Below, piece by piece: positions 1-12,000 of a stretch of DNA of 64,000 nt (positions within the stretch are counted from its first letter, which is position 1; each line of letters opens with the position of its first letter). Under the pieces are notes generated by a model that was given only the letters and a program-made list of their open reading frames with translations, was not told where the DNA came from and ran no database searches. The position numbers and the translations under genes are program-made. The DNA is from SLDF01 sp964537925 (GTDB lineage: Bacteria > Bacteroidota > Bacteroidia > Chitinophagales > Saprospiraceae), in contig CAZICV010000001.1 in the NCBI GenBank assembly GCA_964537925.1, positions 1,426,001 to 1,490,000 of the forward strand, given 5' to 3'.

Positions 1-81
1 AGCCTGGTCATACTGCAGAAAATGTCACTTTATTGGTGATATTTTTAATGGATTCGGTAGTAGGGCTACAGAAAAAACTGT

Positions 82-3000
82 TTAATATTTTATGAGTTTG
101 CGTGATACCTGTTCTCCGCCCACGGTCACTTCTGTGTAGTAGAGGCCCGGGCCCAGCGGTCGGATGTCGATGTACAGGGTGTATTTTTCACTGTCCAGCA
201 GCTTGTCCGTACTGTATACCTCTCTGCCGAGCATGTCGATGAACCGGATATGGGCCGTCATTGGCTCCGATACCGCGTACTTTACATACAGCTCGTTGTA
301 GGCCGGGTTAGGGAATATCTCCCCGATGACGACTGAGTAATCCCGCTCTCCCTCGCGTCCTCCGCCTTCCTTTCCGGGTACGCAGACCAGGTCCGCATCA
401 CAGATCGTCTGGCATCCGTCCGCATCTCTTACAGTTGCGCGCATGGTCGTCTGGCTGAAGCCGATCCTGTATATGATCTCATCTGTGTATTGCCCCTCTT
501 CGATACTGCATACACCACCGATAGGGGTCCAGTGATAGCTGAACGGCGCTCTCCTTCCCCGGACATCTACTTCCAGTGCGTTGCCGTGTGTATCACAGCC
601 AGGCTGCAGGTCTCCTGTGATGGTGCACTCGAGCAGGTTGACAGGGCTGTATTTCAATACCTGGCGGTGCGTGGCGCTGTTGCCGCAGGCGTCTGTTGCC
701 GTCCAGGTACGGATCAGGCGTATAAAGCTGCCGTCGGGCTCCCGGGTCTCCGTAAGTACGACCGATACGTCCGAGCAATTGTCTGCCACTTCCGGCACAT
801 GTGCTTCCGGCAGGTTGGGGCAATTCATGAAGATGTCCTGCGGTGGACTGATAAACCTCGGCGCTTCGTCGTCCTTGACGCGGACTTCGATACTGAGCCG
901 ACCGCTGTTGCCGCAGAAATCGACCGCAGTCCAGGTATAGCGGACTGCATTTATATATCCGGTAGTTCCGCAACCGTCCAGGTACAGTGGTTCCACGACC
1001 AGTGCGGCTGTGATGCTGCATTCGTTGCGGGCAGTCACGTCAGTTACAGCAAACCTGTGTTGCCAGCTGCCACCCGGATCGGGGTCTGAAGAACAGTCGA
1101 TGACCAGTACTTCGCCGTCGTGCAGCTCCCCGTATCCTGCATGGTTCAATTCCAGGACAGGCGCCTGCCTGTCCCCGGTGAAGATCTGCTGGGTCCGGCT
1201 GTGTTCGATCCCGCATTCATCTGTCGCTACCCAGGTCCGTGTGACGATCTGGCCGGCGCCGCAGGGATTGGCTGTAGTCTGTTCGCGGAGTTGCACGGGA
1301 TATATCTTGCCTGTGCATGCATCCGTAGCGGTCACGGACGGAAGCCTGAGATCGTCGCAGTATTGATCCGGGCCAAGTCCCGTGAACAGCACCCCGTCTG
1401 TCCGGGTGATCTGCAGCCACATCGTCTGTTCCGACGTATTGCCGCAGGCATCGGTGGCTCTGAATAGCCGCCGGATCACGTATTCCAGGGCACAGTTGCC
1501 ATTGTTGATCACTTCTTCTTCCACCAGCTCTATGGATGTATCCGAGCATTCGTCAAATGCCTCGGGCACAGGGTAGGCAGACCCGCATTGCAGGATATGT
1601 TCTTCCTGTGACTGGAATACAGGCGGATTCTCGTCTTTCAGCGTCACTTCAAGCCTGAAGTCCGATCTTGTCCCGCAGGCATCCTCTGCCCACCACCTGA
1701 CCATGATTTTCATCATAAATCCATCCGCGGCACAGTCGCCCTGTGCGATGATCTGTTCCTGGAAATGGGTGGTCAGCGGGTCTCCGCAGATGGTCGTGAA
1801 CCGCACATCTTCACTGGCCAGGCCGCTATAGGTCGCATGAGACCTGCTGCAGGGCAGCTCTGCCTGATCGCCGTCGGATAGTCCGCTGAGGAGCGGATTG
1901 ACAGGGATGACCAGTGGTCGCCTGTCGGCGTTGGCGGGTAGTATCCGCTGATCAAACCTGGTCTGGTTGCCGCATGCATCCTCCGCGATCCAGGTTCTCA
2001 GCTTGTCGTTGCGTCCGGGTATACATACGGAAGGCACGTCCGACTCCGTATACCATATACCGGGATCACTGCATTCGTCGGAGACGGAGACGATCGCCAG
2101 ATCGGATGTGCATACGATCGCATCCCCGGTGAGCTGGGGACTCAGGGTATCGATGAGGTCCAGGTGGACATACCACTGCAGGTCTTCGCCACAGTCATTC
2201 TCTACCGTCCATACAGCCAGCCATCGCCTCAGGTATCCTGTCCGGGCACAATTGCCGTCCGGCTCTATCTCGTAGAGTCCGTATCTCAGTTCCGGCGGTA
2301 CCTCAGCACAATGATCCCTGATTTCTACATCACCGGCATCGAGGAGTTGTGCCCACATAGGCAGATCAGATTCTCCCCCGCACTCGAAGCGATAGCTGTC
2401 ACCGGATTGTAATCCCTGCAGTCTTGGATGACGCTGTACGATCTCCAGGGCGCCCGGCCGTTCGACGAATATGCGTTGCGTGTCGCGGGCCCAGTTGCCG
2501 CAGCGATCCACAGCTGACCAGATCCGAAGCAGTGTATATCCATCGTGACAGTTCTCGTTTTCGCGCTGTTCCGTGTAATAGAGATCTGCACATTCACATG
2601 CATCCTCTACCCATACGATCCCTTCTGCACAACACTGGTCCTCACCGGGGCAGATCCGGTTTTCGGGGAGGTCGGGCAGCTGACCACAAGTGACAGTGAT
2701 GTCCTCCGGTACGCCCAGGATCACAGGCGCTACTGTATCTACGATCTCTACGTAGAACCAGATAGAATCCTTGTTGCCGCAGGCATCTTCGGCCGTCCAG
2801 GTGCACCTAAGACGGAAGAAAAACCCGTCGGCCGTGCAATCTCCCGAACCCTCATAAGTCTCGGAGAATGTGACTACAGGTGCGGGGTCACAGGCGTCAG
2901 TAGCTGTGACAGAACCAGCACCCGCTCCCGGCAAGGACCAGTCGGGGTCATTGGCAGCACACTGAATGATCACCGTGTCGCCCCGGCGCATGGTCCAGGA

Positions 3001-6000
3001 GGGATCCGTCCAGGTCAGTATCGGAGGTACGGTGTCGACTACGGACAGTTGTGCAGTGATCTGACCCAGTATATGGTCGCAGGCGTCCGTGATCGTATAG
3101 TTGACGGTCCATGTGCCTGTAACACCACAGCCGGGGTTGTAGGACAGTGGATTGAGGTCGCTGATGACGGTGAGGTCCGGCAGGCAATCATTTGTCATGC
3201 AATCTGCCAGAAGTTCTTTGTTCCGCAGATCCCAGGCCGATACCTGTGCCTCGGGATCATCTGCACCTGTGCATAAGATAGTCGTATCCAGCTCTATCCC
3301 GCAATCTGCCGGATCCGTGAGCGGCGGGAACAAGATGGTCAGTATCGCTACAAGCGGCTGGCTGACATTACCGCACTCGTCCATGACCATGAAGCTGACC
3401 GGTATCTCGCTCTCACCGGCACATGAAGGGATCAGGTCATCGAGATCAAGGTCGTCCAGTACGCTCACAGGAGCCGAACAACTGCTGTTCACACAGGCCA
3501 GCAGCAGATCCGCAGTCCTCTGTCGCCAGGCCAGGACCTCTTGCCGGTTGGTGGCGGGATTGCAGATGATGGTTGTGTCCCTGGAAGGGCATTCACTGAT
3601 ATCCGGTGGTGTCAGGTCCAGGATATAGGCAGTAGCTGTGAAGGGCAGGCTCAGTACGCCGCACTCGTCCACTGCCTGGTATGTCACGATGAGCGAAGCG
3701 CTTTGTCCGCAGTTGACTTCCGGATCCGTCGTCCCGAAATCACTCCGGATATCTGTAAGATCTGCACAGCCGGTCTCGGCGCAAGCGCTCAGTGCGACCA
3801 GGTTATCTTCGTGCCAGGCCAGGAGGAGCGCCGGGATATCTCCGGCCTCACAGTCCAGGTTGATGTCCAGGGACGGGCATTGGTCCCAGCCTGGCCCTTG
3901 CGCGTTGGATACGGTAAATACGGCTTGTATGGACTCGCTGAGGTGACCGCAATTGTCTACTACAGTATAGTTGACTGTAAGAGTGCCTCCAGCTCCGCAT
4001 GAAAAGTCGAACCCGCTGAAGTCGAAATCACTCAGTATCTGCTCGGGTGTGTTACAGAAGCCGGATGCGCATTCCAGTATACGCGCCAGGTTTTGCTGAT
4101 CCCACTCGATGGCCAGTTGTTCGATATCCCCCTCGTCGCAACCCACTACCAGGTCAAGACCGGTACAGGAGATCATCCCCGGTGTACTGCCGTCGTTGCT
4201 GACCGTGAGCTCAAATACGATGGCTTCCGAGATATTGCCGCAAGGATCCGATACATGATAGACCACCTGTACGATCGTATCGATGCCACAATCCGGTTGT
4301 ATGCCATCCAGGTCAAAATCACTGATCACGATCAGCGAAGATGCACAGTCATCGCCCGCACAGGAGAGGATATAAGTCATATTGTCCTGGTGCCACTGCT
4401 CAGCAGTTTGCTGCCCGGCCGTGCTGCAATCAATTTGTACGGACCGGTTGTCCGTACAACCGGATACATCGGGTGCGGTCGTATCTTCCAGGATGAGGGA
4501 AAGCGTCAAGGGCACACTCAGGTTGCCGCAGTCGTCGGCAACCCGGTAAGTCACAGCAATGGATCCCGCGTTGCCGCAGGTGACCTGGTAGTTTGCCGGA
4601 TCAAAATCACTCGTGACCGTGAGTACAGCGCTACAGTCGTCGGTAGCACAGTCCAGCAGCCCGGCGATATTGTCCTGGTGCCAGGTCAGTACCCTGATCG
4701 AGGGGTCCGTGCCGGCGCAGTTTTCTATCCGGACGACGAGCAGATTGCAGGCATCCAGCACTGGTGCCACCTGGTCAGTCATGCTCCAGGTTGCTGTTAT
4801 GGGCTGGCTTTGATTGCCACAGGCATCAACGACCCTGTAAGTGACGCTGATGCTTCCGCCTCCTCCGCAGCCCGGTATGAAGCCGGCGAAAGAATAATTG
4901 TGGATGACGGTCAGCAGGCCGCCACAAGCGTCCTGGGCGCAAGCCATCAGTTGTGCGAGATTATCCTGGTGCCAGCTATCTGCGGCCATTTGGGGATTGC
5001 CTGTACTGCAGTCTGCTGCAAAGTCCAGGTTGCTGCAGGAGGATACATCCGGCGCTTCCGTATCTGCGATGGTGAGCGTCGCACTGACCGGCTGGCTTTG
5101 ATTGCCGCAGAGGTCAAAAGCCCTGTACGTGACGGTGATGGTTCCTCCCGAGCTGCAGCCCGGTATGAAATTGCCGAAGTTGTATGTATGTGCTATCAGT
5201 ATCGTGCCGCCGCAGCCATCGGCAGCACAGGCCAGGAGCGTAGATATGTTCTGCATATGCCAGGCATCGGCCGTGGCTTGCGGATTGCCTCCGCTACAGG
5301 TTACCGTTTGATTGAGACCCGGACATGCGGAAAGGTCAGGTCCGCTTGTATCGGTGATCGTGAGCCTCGCTGTAATGGGTGGAGCAGTATTGCCGCAACT
5401 GTCCGATACGCTGTAGGTGACCTCTATAGATCCCGTCGATCCGCAGGATGCGATGAAATTGGCAAAGCTATAATCGTGCGTGACTACGATGCCGCCGCAC
5501 TGGTCGGCTGCGCATTGCATGATGGCAGCCAGGTTATCTTCATGCCAACCGGATACATAGGCCTGGAGATTCCCTCCCTGGCAGGCAGTGCTTCGTGACA
5601 GCGACGGGCAGCTGGCGAGATCGGGGGCCAGGGTATCTATGACCGCGATCGTCTGGACATGAGTAGTCTCGTTGTCACAGTCATCTGTGGCTACAAAAGT
5701 GCGGATCAGGATATAATCCGAAGCGCAATTACCCGGTATTTCTATATCGTACCAGTATATATCCAGTCCTTCGCAGCAATGGTCATCGACAAGAGGATAG
5801 TCGACAGGAATGTACGCGTAGCAATCGAGCTCCAGGTCCTCGGGTGTATAGCTGAAGACGATATCGGAGCAGCAGGAAGGAGCAGCAGGCAAAGTATATG
5901 ACATCGTGGCGCTGCATCCTCCTGCATCGCTCACTGTGACAGCATACGTACCTGAAGTCAGTGCAATCTGTGCTGCTTCGCCGGGTTGCAGCCCGCTTCC

Positions 6001-9000
6001 GTCCGATGTCTCCCATACGAAGGTATAGGGTTCCTGTCCACCTTCGGCGCTCAGTATGATGATACCGTCCGCTTCGGCGCCACAGGACGGCCTTTGCAGG
6101 CTATCCAGGATGATGACGGGTTGAGTGACCCGGATCAGTACGGTATCGCGGTCAATGCAGCCGTTGGGGTCCGTCACGGCCAGTGCATAGGAGGTAGTTG
6201 ACTGTACGGTTGCGAGTGGCCTGGCAACACTATCATTGCTAAGACCGGAAGCAGGCGTCCAGGTATAAATGTAAAATGGGTTGCTGGCTCCTCCGATTCT
6301 TACCGCAGTTCCGGAGCAGACAGATGTATCTGCGCCTGCGCGGGCTACAGGAAGCGGATGAACCTCTACCCGGTGCATCGCCGATGTGTAACATCCGATA
6401 TGCACGGAGCTGCTGTCTGCCCGCGGCGAGATCTCCAGGACATATACCTGGCTTTGCGGGGGATGTGCCACAGGATGAAGCGCGGCCGGATCCGAAAGAT
6501 CCATTGCCGGGAACCACTGGAACAAATAGCCTGAAGTATCGATACCCGGACCCGGGTCGAGCTCCGCCCCATCCGGGCTGCCTTCGCAAAATCCGTAATC
6601 CCGGTCCACTAACGCAGGCATTGCAGCCGCCTGGATACGAATGGCCAGTTCTGCAGACCGGCAGACATCTCTTCGCGTTGTATCCGATACGGTGAGTATA
6701 TAGACGCGCTGCGCCGGTATCGGGGCCAGTAGTACCGGGTTAGCGACCGAAGCATTGCTCAGCCCTGCCTGTGGAAACCAGGAATAAGTCAGGCCTTGCT
6801 GCGGCTGCAGCGGCACCTGGTAGTCGGTATCCGTGTCGCAGAAATACCAGTCCGCGGGAAGATCGACTGATGGGCCGGCCAGGCCGGAGATACCGATGGA
6901 TCTGTAGATAGTGCGCTCACAGCCGGAAGGTATATGACGGGCGCTCAATGATATCACGGTGCTTGTATCAGCGGCAAACCGCACGGAGATACCCGTCGTA
7001 TCGCTCAGTACACCGGCCGGTGACCAGGCAAACACAAACTCATTGGGATCCAGTCCGTTTGGATTGTTGACGAGTGTCGCCTGCAGGACAGCTTCCGAGC
7101 CGGCACAGAGACTGTCCGGGCCGGCTATATGCAGGTCGAAGTCCAGGACATCTACCTGCACCACATCCAGGTCGGAACACCCGGTAGCACTGTCCTCTAC
7201 ACTCAGGACAAATGTGTAGCTACCCGCAGCGGTAGTCTGAAATACCGGCTGAGGCGTATTCGCTCCTGCCAGCTGTGCAGCAGGTTCCCAGCGATAGACG
7301 ATCCCGGGGGTTGCAGGAACACCCAGCACCAGGATTTCACCGAGGCAAACCACCTGGTCGGGTCCGGCGTTGGCCTCAGGAGCCGGGGTTTCCAGTACAT
7401 TCACGTACAGGGTATCCCTGACCAGGCATCTTGTAGCGGCATTGATGCCCGTCAGTATATAGTAGTCCGTTGCCTGCGGACAGATGATCGTGTTGGCTTC
7501 TTCCGGGTTTTCTACACCCTCTGACGGGAACCAATATATCGTCGTGAAATCGCCGGAGACAGTTGCTGACACCGGTATACACACATTGCTGCAGGCGTGC
7601 ACGGGCGACTGATCGATCTCTATGCTGCCCGGATCGTCTACCGTGACCCGGAAATCAAAACTGCGCGTACATGTGCCGTCCGACACAGTCAAGGTCAGCG
7701 TATAGATACCAGGGATTGCTTCCGTGAAAACAGGCCTGGCTTCATTGGCTGAGTTCAGCTGTCCGCCGGGAGCCCAGTTGTAGGTATAACCGGGAGGGGC
7801 ATTCTCCGGGCCGATGTCCAGGGCTTGCCCGGCGCAGACCTGGTAAGCAGTGCCATCCAGCATGATACCTGCAGCGGGACTTACCCGCACTGTGTCGCTG
7901 GCTGTACATCCGTGTATATCGCTTACCAGCAGGATATAGTCTGTCGTATCCGCCGGGTTGGCCAGTGGGTTGGGATCATTTGGGTCGCTGAGAGAAAAGG
8001 CTGGTTCCCACCGGTATATGAGCCCGTTCACGGGAGCGGAAGGACCTAGCGAGACAGAGCCGGTGCAGAATGTTCTGTCGGGTCCGGCATCGGCGACAGG
8101 AGCAGGCAGGACATTGACCAGTACAGTATCTGTAAATGTGCAGCTTGAGCTGCTGTACGACAGGATATATTCCCGGGTGACGGCGGGAGATGCATTTGTC
8201 TCTGCTGCTGCTGCATCGCTTAGTGCATCTGCAGGAATCCAGGCATAGCTGTATCCGGGTATCGCCGGCAAGCCTATCACGGTCGTATCTCCAGCACAGA
8301 TGGTCTTGTCCTGCCCGGCGAGCGGAAGTGATCTTTCAAGCGTGATATGGATAGTATCCCTGCCCAGGGAGCAACTGGAAGTATCCAGTGCCAATAAGGC
8401 ATACGAGATATCACCGGTCACGAATACATCCGGCTGTGCAGCCGAGGCATCAGACAGGCCTTCGGTCGGAGTCCACCGATATACAAAATCCGGTTGAGGA
8501 TCGGGCCCGATATTATAGAAGCCTTCGGCACAGGCAGTGAGGTCCTGCCCGGCATCGACCGGGATGACCTGGGATTGTCTCACTTCCACGGTCACTTCAT
8601 CTGCCGCTTCACATCCGTCGCTCCCGTCGAGTACCACATAGAGTTTATATACCGTAGTTGATCCCGGCGAAGCCAGGGGTCTCGCCGATGTGGGGTCATC
8701 CAGCCCGGTGGCGGGTTCCCACCGGAAGAAATACCCGTTTTCCGGTTGACCGGGGTCTCCCAGCCGCACCGACTCTCCTGCACAGATGCGCTGGTCGGGT
8801 CCGGCGTCAGCCGTGATACCGTCGAGTACCCTCAGTGTCAGCGTATCTCTGCTGCTGCAGCCGGTGGCCGGGTCCGTCACTAAGAGGGAATATATATATG
8901 TACCCGGCCCTTCGAAGAGCAAAAGCTCAGGCTGGGGGATATCGCTTGCGTTGAGTCCCTGCTCCGGAGACCAGTTATATACATATCCGGGGACACCGGG

Positions 9001-12000
9001 CGTACCCAGGACAGAAAAGATCCCTTCGCAGAAATCCCGGTCGGGTCCGGCGTCAGCCAGCGGGCTTTCTACCCGGATCGTTGTCTGCTGCTCATATACG
9101 CAGCCGCTGACGATATGCTGCATCCGCAGGGTGAACACAGTGGTGCCGGGCGGCAGGGCTGTCCAGTCCACAGAAGGCCTGGCTGCTGCAGGGTCGCTGA
9201 GCCCGGTGGAAGGATACCAACGGTATACAAACGAGTCATCGGCATCCTGGCCGATCAATACAGGATCCGGACCTTGTGCTTCAGGACATATGGAGATAGA
9301 TTTTGGCTGTAGATCAGGCAGAATGATAGGATCCGTAAAGAATATGATCACTGTCGTACATCGCTGTGCACCCTGGCTGTAGACGATCTCACAATGCTTT
9401 TCGGAACTGAGGGGGTTCAGGAGACAGATCTCACCGTTCTGCAGGCTAATATCCGCATCAGGATTGGCCAGTGTGATACTGAATCCGTGCAGGGCGGGCA
9501 GTTTCGTACAGAAAGGGACTTCCTGCTGCTGATCGGCGCAGTTCAGCGGTACAGCTATGCGGACTTCGGGGTCGGGGCATCTGCAGAAAGGCACGCGGAC
9601 CGTACTGCTGCATGTGACACCCAGGTAGCTGACCGTGACACGGTAGACCGTGGGCTCAGCCGGGTCTACAAACGGGCGTGGCTCGGACTCCTGCCCGGTG
9701 ATACTGGCCGCGTCCCCGCTGACTACCGTCCAGTGGTAGGAAAACTTTCCGCAGCTACGGTCAGGTGTACCGATATGGCGCGGGCCGCATCCTTCGGCGC
9801 CTGCATCCGCATTCAATACATCGATATGGATCGTGTCTGTCGCTACCGGGCATACCGCTGCAGAATCCCGCACTTGCAGGACATAGGTCTGCCTGCTGCA
9901 GGCATCCCCCGCCACGCCCGCAAAACGAGGCCTGCGGATGTTGTACTGATCCAGGTTGCGGCGTGGCAGCCATTCGTATACGTCGTTTTGTATACCAGCG
10001 GTTCCCAGGGCCGGCTGATCTCCGCTGCAGATGACCAGATCTGGTCCTGCATCTGCTGTGGGGCGCTGACGCAGCGATACCAGTACCGAGTCCGTATAGC
10101 TGCATCCTCCTGCGAATGTGACCGTGCGTTCGAACAATGTGTGCTCTGCCGGAGCTACCAATGGCCTGGCGATGTCTGCAGGCCCAGTTATCGCGAGCGG
10201 ATCCCCTGAGACTACGCTCCAGGAGTAGGTGAGTTCCGGGTCTGGAGGCAGGGCCTGTGCGCCGATCCGGATGCTGTCCCCGGCACAGATGGCCATGTCT
10301 GCTCCGGCGGAGGGTTCGACCAGGTAGATGGTTGTACTTCGTACGACCCTGCAGCCTTCCGCATCTATGACGGTGGCCGTGACGACCGTGTTGGATACGG
10401 GAGAGACAACAGGCTGGTCAGCTGAGGGATCATTCATGATCGCTGCCGGCTCCCACTGGATAGTGTAAGTGCCGTTGGCCCCGCTCACGACAGGATTTCC
10501 GCCGAGCTCTACGTCATCTCCGGGGCACGCTACGAACGGGCCGCCCGGATTGAGTTCGGGGGCATCGACATCGCGTACCTGTACCAGTACCGCGGCCGAT
10601 GTGTCACAGGCAGCGATCCGCCGGTAAAAACGGTCGGCGGACAATGCAGGAGGCTGGTAGTTTTGCTCCACGGCGCCGGGTATGCTTGTCCAGGCCATAC
10701 CGTCCGTGCTTACCTGCCATTGGTACTGGCCAGGCTGCACAAAGTCTCTTTGAGAGAACGGAGCGCCGTTGCGCAATATCACCGGGTAGTCGCCCCCATA
10801 TCTCGCTCTCGCTCCTTCGAGCAGCAGCGGTGTGGCCGACCGGCAGACCGCCTGGCTTGCAGGATGCACCGTATTGTCTTCTACCGGGATGCAGCATCCT
10901 TCGAGCCGGGCTATGAATCCGGATTCCAAGATGCTGGGCGTGGATGTATAGACGGCATCTGCGGTGACCGGCAGGTCGAATGACTCCGCATTGCCGGACA
11001 ACAATATCCGGCCGTCTTCTTCCAGTATGAAATTCGTCAGCGATTCATTATTGCGTCCGCCGTAGTAGGATCCGCAGACCGGGCGCCCTGCCGCCGGATC
11101 GATCGTGTAAGCGACCAGGTCGTAACCGCCTGCACGGAAAGACTGAAAGGCATACGGAGCCACTGCGTGTTTGTCCGAACGCGTCCTGCCCGCTACAGAA
11201 AGCAGACCATGTTCACTCTGCAGCAGCAGGATGTCGTCTTCTCCGGGTATAGCGGCTCCCGTGGACAGATAAGTGCTCCAGAGTGCATCGCCGCTCTTCC
11301 CGTCAAAAGCTGCAAGCACAAATTTTTGTCCGACAGGAAAGCCCGAACCGGCCTGGTGTGCACCGGCGGTAGTGGGAAAATTCCTGGAAGCCGTACGGCC
11401 TGCCACGAATACGCGCCCATCGCCGGTACCCAGGGTCCTGCGGTTGTGAAAAGACCAGCTCTGGGTCTCATCTTCCTGGCCGCCGAGATAGGTAGACCAG
11501 GTCATCATCCTGGAATTCTTGTCGACCGCTGCGACCAGCAGGTCACTGTTGCCTCCTCCGTATACCGGCTGAAAAGCGTCTCCTGCTACGGCAAATCCAT
11601 CGGCAGCCTGCCCGAGAAAATAGTAATGATCCTCATCCGAAGCCAACTGGTAAGCGGCGCTTTCGCCTGCTCCGGAGAGAAAGGAAAGGTATTGGGGATG
11701 GCCGTCGGCCAGGCGGATCTGGCCCCAGAAGGCACCCGTACCGCTATGTGACCCCACCAAAGCGCCGGTCGTGGCCGGAAAACCCGTACCCGGAGAGGAT
11801 CCACAGACCAGGAGATGAGAAGACTCTATGGCCATATCCGAGATGAACAGGCCCTCGCCCGAGCCGGTGCTGCGGGTAGTGCCCAGGTAGGTCGACCAAA
11901 GCGGGTGGCCGTTGAGTTTGTCTACAGAGACCAGTACTGCCTGGTCGCCGGAGCTTAGCGGTGATGCCTGGAAAGCACCGGGCGTGACGGGGAAGTCGGC

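Noticed and set aside
4093..5598. 501-residue plus-strand open frame opposite the giant protein
   Set aside because: It lies wholly antisense to the Trp/Cys repeats, repeats its own pattern with them and has no recognisable domain. It is a high-GC shadow frame.
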